Source of the DNA: Celerinatantimonas sp046054165
Lineage (GTDB): Bacteria; Pseudomonadota; Gammaproteobacteria; Enterobacterales; Celerinatantimonadaceae
Reading direction: 5' to 3'
Length of the DNA stretch: 64,000 nt
Assembly (NCBI RefSeq): GCF_046054165.1
Contig: NZ_JBFNXK010000011.1
Span: 80,413-144,412 of the forward strand
Shown one piece after another: positions 26,144 to 33,050 of this stretch. Both the position numbers and the translations under genes were made by a program. The notes below the pieces were generated by a model. That model saw nothing but the letters and a program-made list of their open reading frames with translations, was not told the DNA's origin and searched no databases. How positions within the stretch are numbered: position 1 is the first letter of the stretch; each line of letters starts with the position of its first letter.

Positions 26144-27412
26144 TTAGTTCGCTGCTTGTTGCAACACAATTTTTTGATTTGAAGCGCGGTTAACGACGCG
26201 GAATACGAAGGTCAGAATGAATCCCAACACACTAAATCCGATACCGATGAGGAAAGCGTGGTTAAAACTATGAGTCGCATGAAATACTTCACGCATAATG
26301 GTCGGGCCACCATATCCTGCAATAGCAAAGCCGGTGAACATAATGCCGAAATTAACACTGTTGTTTTTCGGACCGAACTGGTCGGCGGTCAGGCCTGGGA
26401 AGACCCCCATAAAAGAGCCGAAGCAGACCCCTATAACGGACAGCCCGATATAAAAGAGCGTGACATCCCCCTGCTCGGCCACATACAGCAGCGACAGACC
26501 GATCATAGAAAGCAAGCAAGTGGAGGCCAGCGTGTTTAAACGTCCGATACGGTCAGAAAGCATGCCCGCCAACACTCGCCCGGAGACGTTAAAGAAAGCC
26601 AGTGTAGAGACAGCGCCAGTGGCTGCCGCAACATCCATACCGATCATCCGTTGTGCCAAAGGCGCAGCGAGTGGAATACACATCAGCCCGGCAACGGCTC
26701 CTGAAGTGAGCAGGCAGATCAATACGTAAAAAGTGGGAGAAACCAGCATCTCTTTCCAATTTTTATTCACTACAGACGGTGCGCCTGCCGTTTGCTTAGG
26801 TTTCCACCCTGCCGGTTTAAACCCATCCGGGCATTTTGTGATCACCAATCCACTGGCGCATACAATCACAGTAAAGACTACACCAATAATTTTGAATGCT
26901 GCGATAACGCCCATAGAAGCCGTAATCATGGCCGCAATCGGAGGAATGATGACCGAGCTCAGGCCAAACAACGCGGTAGTTAAACCGCCCACTAAACCGC
27001 GGCGGTCCGGGAAAAACTTGATACAGGTACTGATCGTCGTGCCATACACCATGCCCAAACCAAGGCCGGTGACAATGCCGTAGCTCCAGACGAGATCGCT
27101 CAATTCTGTGGCATATCCAGATAGGATCATGCCCCCACCAAACAATAAACCACCCACCACGATCACGAGTTTAGGCCCGAACGTATCATTGATTTTACCG
27201 CCGGTAATCATCGTGACAGGGCCGACTGAATTACAAACAATAAACACGATCGCCATATCGGCACCGGTTAAAGCAGTGCCATTTAGCTCTCCCAAATACT
27301 GTGCCATCGGCGTGGAAAATACACTCCACGCATACATCGAGCCTACACATAAATTAATAAAGCAGCAGGCCAGCAAAATTGCCCAGCGCTTCTTTGTATA
27401 GTCCTGAGTCAT
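26144..27412 (-). CDS. MFS transporter, oxalate/formate antiporter (OFA) family
   Basis: This 422-residue carrier has about twelve membrane helices and the OFA-family opening RWAILLACCFINLCVGSMYAWSVFS, with the MFS loop signature GKINDTFGPK after helix 2 and LAGMLSDRIGRLN in the second half. OFA carriers exchange small carboxylates such as oxalate, formate or aromatic acids. It is the first gene of a three-gene operon with the flavoenzyme and a GNAT protein, divergent from a PadR regulator, so it likely imports the substrate that the flavoenzyme reduces or exports the product. Confidence 0.88.
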   Translation of the reverse strand: MTQDYTKKRWAILLACCFINLCVGSMYAWSVFSTPMAQYLGELNGTALTGADMAIVFIVCNSVGPVTMITGGKINDTFGPKLVIVVGGLLFGGGMILSGYATELSDLVWSYGIVTGLGLGMVYGTTISTCIKFFPDRRGLVGGLTTALFGLSSVIIPPIAAMITASMGVIAAFKIIGVVFTVIVCASGLVITKCPDGFKPAGWKPKQTAGAPSVVNKNWKEMLVSPTFYVLICLLTSGAVAGLMCIPLAAPLAQRMIGMDVAAATGAVSTLAFFNVSGRVLAGMLSDRIGRLNTLASTCLLSMIGLSLLYVAEQGDVTLFYIGLSVIGVCFGSFMGVFPGLTADQFGPKNNSVNFGIMFTGFAIAGYGGPTIMREVFHATHSFNHAFLIGIGFSVLGFILTFVFRVVNRASNQKIVLQQAAN

Positions 27413-27493
27413 TCCTCATTCCCTCGCAAAATTACATATCGATTGAATTACATTTCAAACGTCTATTGTTCAATTCATGAATCATTCATTTTA

Positions 27494-27517
27494 AAACATG
27501 TAAATGTTGACATGTTT
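27494..27517. promoter_or_regulatory. PadR-type operator between padR-like gene and MFS operon
   Basis: AAACATGT (27494-27501) and ACATGTTT (27510-27517) form a perfect 8-base dyad with an 8-base centre. This contains the ATGT-N8-ACAT pattern reported for PadR-family repressors. It sits between the divergent PadR-like gene and the MFS/flavoenzyme operon, so one site could repress both. Confidence 0.8.
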
Positions 27518-27611
27518 ATACGAACCTATTCTTTGTTTAAAGTCATGTTTATTGTTCGCAATTAGGCAGTTTGATATGATTTGTCGAGTCATGATGTGTG
27601 AGACCCCAAGC

Positions 27612-28187
27612 ATGAGATTGCTAAAATATGCCATTCTGGGACTGTTAAACCGTCATTCCATGACCGGTTATGACATCACCAAAGAGTTTAATTATGAGTT
27701 AGCTGAGTTCTGGCATGCCAAACATAGCCAGATCTATACCGAGCTAAAAAAACTGTATCAGGAAGGCTTAGTCACCTTTGATATTGAAATCAGCGGCGAC
27801 ATTCTGGAGAAAAAGTCGTACACCATTACAGAAGAAGGCCAAGATCAGCTCCTTCACTGGTTACACAAAGATGAAATCATGGATAAAACGGCCAAAGATG
27901 TGTTTCGGATGCGGATGTACTTCTCCAACAATCTTGACCTGAATAGCCGGATAAAGCTGCTCGAAAGCCAAAAAATGCAGCACACCAAACGCCTAAATTC
28001 GCTCAAAAAAACAGCGGAGCAATATCCGGATCTGCCCCCACACGATAGTGACCGTTTTGGCGATTTTATTATTCTTGAGAGCGCTATCATGCGTGAAGAA
28101 ATGCTTCTCAATTGGATTAACAAAGTAATTGGCTATTGTGAACAATCCATATCGAATGAGGTTCCGAATCCTAGGGCTAAAGACTAG
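27612..28187 (+). CDS. PadR-family transcriptional regulator
   Basis: This 191-residue repressor has the PadR winged helix at the N-terminus (MRLLKYAILGLLNRHSMTGYDITKEF ... HSQIYTELKKLYQEGLV) and a C-terminal helical dimerisation domain (PF10400-like; RIKLLESQKMQHTKRL). PadR proteins typically respond to phenolic acids or drugs. I start it at the ATG at 27612, where family homology begins, although an ATG a few codons upstream is possible and no strong ribosome site decides. It is divergent from the MFS operon and presumably binds the dyad at 27494-27517. Confidence 0.87.
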   Translation: MRLLKYAILGLLNRHSMTGYDITKEFNYELAEFWHAKHSQIYTELKKLYQEGLVTFDIEISGDILEKKSYTITEEGQDQLLHWLHKDEIMDKTAKDVFRMRMYFSNNLDLNSRIKLLESQKMQHTKRLNSLKKTAEQYPDLPPHDSDRFGDFIILESAIMREEMLLNWINKVIGYCEQSISNEVPNPRAKD

Positions 28188-28393
28188 AGCGAAACGCTAG
28201 CTCAGCGGACTAGTAGGTATAGGCAGGACACCCACCAGAGAAATAAATCGGAAGCAGCAGCTTTACCGATAAATTAATCAAAATTCAAGGGAAGACTCTC
28301 GCCCAGGTTGCTCCCTCTAAATTTTATAAAAATCGCCTAAGTACTGGTTTCATCAGGTGGGTAGCCTATTAAAATTTTCATGATTCCACATCG

Positions 28394-29143
28394 ATGAACT
28401 CTATGGAATGGACTGTCAACGGACGAACATATCGTGCCTTCCGGTTTCAATTAAATCACCCGCAATATGGTGCTATTGTACTTGGACTCAATATCACCCC
28501 CCATATCCTCTTTATTAGCAAGTTTAATATAGTACTACTGTGGACTTTTCTGATAACTAATGTGATATCAGGTTTATATGCCGTGTTTATTGTTCACAAG
28601 GGATTAAAACCTCTGCAAGTTTTACAGAGGTATCTGAGTAAGGTTAATGCCAATCGGTTGGATATCAGAGTTCCTGTCGGGGAATTACCTGTAGAACTCA
28701 TTCAACTGGGTGAAGCGCAAAATGAGATGCTAGAACGCTTACAACATGGTTTTAACCGGCTGAGTGAGTTTTCTTCTGATATAGCACACGAAATACGAAC
28801 GCCTTTAACCAATATTATGACTCAGACTCATGTCGCTTTATCATCAAAGAGAACGGTGGCTGAGTATCAGGAAATACTCAGCTCCAATTCGGAGAAATTG
28901 GAAAGGCTGAGTAAAACGATTAGAGATACCCTCTACTTAGCTAAGTCTGAAAATCGGTTACTTCACAATAATAAAAAGAGACTTCAATTAGAAGAGATTA
29001 TCAAACCATTGCTCGAATTCTATGAATCTATGGCTGAAGAGAAGCAAGTCAGCCTTGAGTTAAGCGGGAATAGTGTGCAGTTCGGTGATAAACAGATGCT
29101 GCAACGTGCAGTGGGTAATATTATTTCTAATGCTCTTAGGCAT
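28394..29143 (+). pseudogene. CusS-like sensor histidine kinase, truncated at both ends
   Basis: Residues visible correspond to the middle of a heavy-metal sensor kinase of the CusS type: end of the sensor domain, a membrane helix (about residues 44-66), HAMP, the phospho-accepting H132 in SSDIAHEIRTPLTN, and the first ATP-binding box NIISNALRH. The first 170 or so residues of a normal CusS (first helix and most of the periplasmic domain) are absent, with an in-frame stop near 28370. Kinase similarity ends abruptly at 29143, so the G boxes are missing; the frame continues 72 bases into antisense cassette DNA. No response regulator is adjacent. It cannot be a working kinase. The 200 bases upstream (28188-28393) hold no recognisable gene. 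Confidence 0.85.
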
Positions 29144-29147
29144 TGTG

Positions 29148-29786
29148 TTAAAAGTCGTTTGCCTTCCGAAGTGCAACAAGGTCACAACCAACTATTGCTT
29201 CGAGATTTTCAGTAATTTCTTCAGCACTCCAATCCCACCAAGCTATTTCTAGGAGTTCGCTGATTGTACTATCATCAAATCGATATTTAATGACTTTTGC
29301 AGGATTACCACCAACAACGCTGTACGCTGGAACATTAGATATAACAACAGACTTACTTGCTATTATTGCACCATTGCCAATTTTGACTCCCGGCATAATT
29401 GTAGCTTCATAGCCAATCCAAACATCATTCTCAATTTCTGTATCGCCTTTGTAGGGTAGCTCCCCCTCTTTAGGCATGACCTTCTCCCAGCCGTTACCAA
29501 ATATTTGGAATGGGTATGTCGAAAAGCCAGAAATTTTATGATTAGCGCCATTCATGATGAATTTTACGTCTTTTGCGATAGCGCAAAATTTCCCTATTAT
29601 GAGCTTATCTCCAATAAACGGAAAATGATAAAGCACATTGCTCTCAAATCGCTCAGGACCTTCAGGGTCATCGTAGTAGGTATAGTCACCAACGATAATA
29701 TTTTCAGAAGATATGTAATTCTTCAAATATCCTACCTGGGGGAACCCCTTCATAGGTTCTTTATCTTCAGGACTTGGACCTTTCAA
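29148..29786 (-). CDS. Vat/CatB-type xenobiotic O-acetyltransferase (hexapeptide repeat)
   Basis: This 212-residue left-handed beta-helix acetyltransferase belongs to the family of streptogramin (Vat) and chloramphenicol (CatB) acetyltransferases. The hexapeptide core includes DKLIIGKFCAIAKDVKFIMNG, the active-site histidine in GANHK, IENDVWIGYEATIMPGVKIGNGAIIA and the C-terminal VVGGNPAKVIKYRF. The opening MKGPSPEDKEPMKGF resembles Vat proteins more than CatB. Start is TTG at 29786, supported by GGAGG 4 bases upstream. The ribosome site lies right after the attC-like end at 29809, as in an integron cassette. Drug specificity cannot be read from sequence; many chromosomal relatives have unknown acceptors. 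Confidence 0.87.
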   Translation of the reverse strand: MKGPSPEDKEPMKGFPQVGYLKNYISSENIIVGDYTYYDDPEGPERFESNVLYHFPFIGDKLIIGKFCAIAKDVKFIMNGANHKISGFSTYPFQIFGNGWEKVMPKEGELPYKGDTEIENDVWIGYEATIMPGVKIGNGAIIASKSVVISNVPAYSVVGGNPAKVIKYRFDDSTISELLEIAWWDWSAEEITENLEAIVGCDLVALRKANDF

Positions 29787-29808
29787 AATGCCTCCGATGT
29801 GTCTGTGA

Positions 29809-29904
29809 CTTTTAACGCAAAGTTCAGTTGCAAAATATATGGCGCTATATTTTGGGAACCAAAATTCGTGACAGTTATTTTGTCAATTGAAACGCCTTGT
29901 TAAC
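29809..29904 (-). other. attC-like integron recombination site
   Basis: Read on the minus strand, the site starts at TTAAC overlapping the stop of the HEPN gene, continues AAGGCGTTTCAA, and ends CTGAAC-TTTGC-GTTAAAAG, the arrangement of R''/L'' and L'/R' boxes with a G-TT crossover point at 29816. Between the arms lie further dyads, including the perfect CAAAATATA/TATATTTTG hairpin (29830-29853 region). The size, 96 bases, and the position between two same-strand genes fit a gene-cassette attC. The match to the RYYYAAC box is imperfect, so a covariance-model search is needed. Confidence 0.62.
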
Positions 29905-30844
29905 TTTCTTTATCGCACGAACCTAAAAAGACTATATTGGTCGCTGTCAAATGTAATGTATAACTAACCATTGTTGCTGATACATTTTTGATTTCCGAAC
30001 CTTGCCCATGCCCACCTTCTTTATTTCTGACAGTTGGGACTCCACTTTCAAGCAAAGCTCTAAACTGGCTAAATTGTTCCTGCATATAGCTAGGAATTAG
30101 GTTATTGGTTAAACAAATGTTAATCAGTTTTTTGGCTGTATCATTTTTACCAAACGACCAACCATGTTTTTGACATATTGCTTTCATTAAACTTTCGAAT
30201 GACTTTAAACAATCAACAAGAGCTTCTTTATATCGTTGATTTCGATAATGTGCATGTGCTGAAAGAAATTCATCTCTTGCACCAGCAAATGCCTCATCTT
30301 CTTGTAAAATTGACAATGCAGGTTTTACAATTTCACTATGAATAAATTGTGAATCTATTTTGACAATTTCACCCGAAACAAACTCATATCCTACGCCAGT
30401 TTCCTTGAATCTTTGATTTAATTCATTAATAGCATCGTCTGCTTTTTGTTGAATTCCTGCTTCCCTCTCAAACTGCCCTTGATTCGGTTTTACGTAATTT
30501 CTTATCACCTTAAAAGTCAGTTCAATTATATCTAAGCATTCTTCAAATTTATCTGTTTTCAAAAAGAATTCATATACTGATTCAAAATCACTAGAATAAT
30601 TTTTATTAGCTAGTGAAAACACACCATATTCCTTACATAGTATTTGATGAATTTTTTGATATACCTGTTCACAAATTGTAGGACCACCGTAAGGAGTCGT
30701 ATTTTCTCTAGTTCCTATTGTCGCTTTAACAATATGTATAATCTGAACCCTAAGCTTGTTGGGGATATCATCATACTGATAAACATCAGGTACATCACCA
30801 CGAGCTTTTTTTTGGCGCGATGAAAATAATTCAAAAATAGCCAC
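29900..30844 (-). CDS. AbiJ-like HEPN protein, probable abortive-infection ribonuclease
   Basis: This 314-residue protein opens with MAIFELFSSRQKKARGDVPDVYQYDDIPNKLRVQIIHI, the AbiJ N-terminal type 4 pattern (also known as the STM4504/CBY_0614 family). It ends in an Abi_C/HEPN-like helical domain with SFESLMKAICQKHGW and the catalytic-type motif R273-N274-x4-H279 (RNKEGGHG). HEPN domains with RNx4-6H are usually metal-independent RNases in antiphage or toxin systems. Start is GTG, with AAGGAGA 5 bases upstream. The stop codon lies in the first box of the attC-like site. No antitoxin-like partner is adjacent, so it may be a single-protein defence gene. The function is inferred from domains. 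Confidence 0.8.
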   Translation of the reverse strand: MAIFELFSSRQKKARGDVPDVYQYDDIPNKLRVQIIHIVKATIGTRENTTPYGGPTICEQVYQKIHQILCKEYGVFSLANKNYSSDFESVYEFFLKTDKFEECLDIIELTFKVIRNYVKPNQGQFEREAGIQQKADDAINELNQRFKETGVGYEFVSGEIVKIDSQFIHSEIVKPALSILQEDEAFAGARDEFLSAHAHYRNQRYKEALVDCLKSFESLMKAICQKHGWSFGKNDTAKKLINICLTNNLIPSYMQEQFSQFRALLESGVPTVRNKEGGHGQGSEIKNVSATMVSYTLHLTATNIVFLGSCDKES

Positions 30845-31306
30845 TGAGTCTCCTTGAAGGATAATTTTGAGAAAGTTAACAGCTGTATATCGCGCACGCT
30901 CAAAAACACCTGCACACTTTTATCCAAAACTCTAATAAAATTATATTTATCAGAAAGTTATACCGATTTCTCTCGATATACCTCAGTTGCGAAATGAGCG
31001 CGCATATCTCCTCTGGATTGGAGCAATCGTGTTCCATTTGAATTTATAACACTATGATTTGAATTATTTTTTATAATATTTCCAAAATAGCGTATGTATT
31101 TCCTTGCCCCAAAATGCGCGCCATTTTTTCAGAAAAATAATAGTACTGGTTATTTGTACATGATTTTATCATTACGGGATATCACTATGAATCATAGCCA
31201 ATTTTTAGAAGATTGTTGCTATAACGGCAGAAAGTTGCAGGAAATTTTTAAGCATGAAAGCCAATTCTAGGCACTGCTTTCACATAAGCTCTTATTGTCT
31301 CTAAAC
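30845..31306. other. Gene-poor, AT-rich end of the cassette island
   Basis: No gene is well supported in this 460-base gap between the HEPN gene and the glyA terminator. GTTAAC at 30875-30880 could be the cassette boundary upstream of the HEPN gene, and AGAAAGTTA recurs at 30871-30879 and 30952-30960. A 27-codon frame (31187-31270, starting MNHSQFLEDCCYN) lacks a ribosome site or homology I can recognise. Composition is visibly more AT-rich than the flanking metabolic genes. Confidence 0.4.
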
Positions 31307-31336
31307 AACAAAGCCGCGATAAATCGCGGCTTTGTT
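31307..31336 (-). terminator. Terminator of glyA
   Basis: AACAAAGCCGCGAT (31307-31320) pairs perfectly with ATCGCGGCTTTGTT (31323-31336) around two bases, 22 bases after the glyA stop. On the minus strand the stem is followed by a T-rich GTTTAG, so it can terminate glyA transcripts and perhaps shield against read-through from the cassette region. Confidence 0.85.
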
Positions 31337-31358
31337 AGTATCAAACAGTGAATGCAAC

Positions 31359-32612
31359 TTAGGCATAAACTGGGAAGCGTTTGCAAAGATCGATGACTTT
31401 CGCTTTTACCGCTTCAATATTGGCTTCATTGGTCAGGTCATCTAACACATCGCAAATCAGGCCAGTCAGATATTTAGCTTCTTCTAAGCTAAAACCACGA
31501 CGAGTTATGGCTGGAGTACCAATACGCAACCCCGAAGTCACAAAAGGTGAACGTGGATCATTCGGTACTGAGTTTTTGTTCACCGTGATGTTCGCACGAC
31601 CTAATGCAGCATCGGCATCTTTACCGGTGATATCTTTGTCGATGAGATCCACCAAGAACAAATGGTTCTGCGTGCCGTTAGAAACGATTTTGTAGCCCCG
31701 TTCCTGAAAAACAGCGACCATTGCTTTGGCGTTGTCCAACACTTGTTGCTGATAGGCTTTAAATTCGGGTTCCATCGCTTCTTTAAACGCAACGGCTTTG
31801 GCAGCGATTACATGTTCTAAAGGACCACCCTGTCCTCCCGGGAAGACGGCTGAATTCAGTTTTTTCTCGATTTCAGGGTTGGCTTTCGCCAGAATCAAAC
31901 CACCACGAGGACCCGCCAAGGTTTTATGAGTGGTTGTCGTAACAACATCAGCAATCGGCACTGGGTTAGGATACAAGCCCGCAGCCACCAAACCAGCAAC
32001 GTGTGCCATATCTACAAACAGATAAGCCCCCACGGAGTCGGCGATATCACGAAAACGCTGCCAGTCAACAATTCCCGAATAAGCGGAGAAACCCGCCACG
32101 ATCATTTTAGGATGATGCTCTTTCGCCAGAGCTTCCACTTCATCGTAATCCAATTCACCAGTATCTGCTTTAATACCATACTGGATTGCGTTATAAATTT
32201 TACCTGAGAATGATACGCTGGCACCGTGAGTCAAATGTCCACCATGCGCCAAACTCATACCCAACACGGTGTCGCCCGGCTGAACCAAAGCCTGATAAAC
32301 AGCGGCGTTGGCCTGTGAACCGGCATGCGGTTGAACGTTAGCATAATCAGCGCCAAACAATTTTTTAGCACGTTCAATCGCTAGTGTTTCAACAACATCA
32401 ACGTATTCACACCCGCCATAATAACGTTTGCCAGGATAGCCCTCTGCGTATTTGTTAGTGAGCTGCGAACCTTGCGCCTGCATCACTCGGGGACTGGTAT
32501 AGTTTTCTGAAGCAATAAGTTCTACGTGTTCTTCCTGACGCTGAACTTCTGCAGACATTGCCTGCCAAAGTTCCGCATCATAATCTGCAATATTCATATC
32601 GCGCTTTAGCAT
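31359..32612 (-). CDS. glyA: Serine hydroxymethyltransferase
   Basis: GlyA interconverts serine and glycine while charging tetrahydrofolate with a one-carbon unit, the main source of methyl groups for methionine and purines. The 417-residue PLP enzyme begins MLKRDMNIADYDAELW, has the substrate region LIASENYTSPRVMQAQGSQLTNKYAEG, and binds PLP through the lysine in TTTTHKTLAGPRGG. I chose the ATG at 32612 (GGAG 7 bases upstream, standard length) over the longer open frame. It is transcribed from its own 438-base upstream gap after metE; in enterics both genes respond to MetR. Confidence 0.97.
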   Translation of the reverse strand: MLKRDMNIADYDAELWQAMSAEVQRQEEHVELIASENYTSPRVMQAQGSQLTNKYAEGYPGKRYYGGCEYVDVVETLAIERAKKLFGADYANVQPHAGSQANAAVYQALVQPGDTVLGMSLAHGGHLTHGASVSFSGKIYNAIQYGIKADTGELDYDEVEALAKEHHPKMIVAGFSAYSGIVDWQRFRDIADSVGAYLFVDMAHVAGLVAAGLYPNPVPIADVVTTTTHKTLAGPRGGLILAKANPEIEKKLNSAVFPGGQGGPLEHVIAAKAVAFKEAMEPEFKAYQQQVLDNAKAMVAVFQERGYKIVSNGTQNHLFLVDLIDKDITGKDADAALGRANITVNKNSVPNDPRSPFVTSGLRIGTPAITRRGFSLEEAKYLTGLICDVLDDLTNEANIEAVKAKVIDLCKRFPVYA

Positions 32613-33050
32613 CAGTTTCTCCTGGCTCTTTTCGTAATATTGGGGGTTATCTTTTATAAGATATAATTTCAGTGCTCTTCCTTGCTTTAAAGGCACTGAC
32701 TAGATGTCGCATGATTCCGCAAATCGTCTTCAAGCTCAACCCCTATCGATGAGTTTTATATAAAAATCGGAAATTTTTTTCCCAGCTTGAAAAAAAGTCA
32801 TAAATCCTCATAAACCTATCGCTTATTTGCTAACCGTCATCCTTATCATCTGCCTTAATTGCGCTTTAAAAACAGAGGATGAAACTTTCTTAATGAGTTC
32901 ATGCGAGTCCTCATAAAGATGGTTATTATGGCCCACATAGCGCTATATTCGGCTCGAGTTAATTTAAGATGACACGAACCCTAATACAAACTTGCATAAG
33001 TTCACCCGTCCATAATGGCCACATCATAAGGCCATTATGGATGTTTACTC
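32613..33050. other. Intergenic region metE / glyA with metE end hairpin
   Basis: This 438-base gap holds no supported gene. Immediately after metE lies a perfect 11-base dyad, CCATAATGGCC (33010-33020) and GGCCATTATGG (33030-33040), the likely 3' structure of the metE mRNA though without a T-run. The rest, AT-rich with TTTTTTT/AAAAAAA tracts near 32770-32800, must hold the glyA promoter. I looked for PurR and MetR sites and did not find clear ones. Confidence 0.5.

Noticed and set aside
24214..27401. Many long antisense frames opposite the flavoenzyme and MFS genes
   Set aside because: They mirror codon structure of well-supported genes and have no ribosome sites or domains.
30875..30960. 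A second attC site upstream of the HEPN gene
   Set aside because: GTTAAC and the repeated AGAAAGTTA are suggestive, but I could not find the paired inner boxes, so it is only noted as a possible cassette boundary.
31187..31270. 27-codon frame (MNHSQFLEDCCYN...) beside the cassette island
   Set aside because: Weak upstream sequence and no homology I can recognise; listed only inside the intergenic entry.
32613..33050. PurR box upstream of glyA (GCAAATCGTCTTC near 32718)
   Set aside because: The half-site spacing is wrong by one base and the palindrome does not hold.
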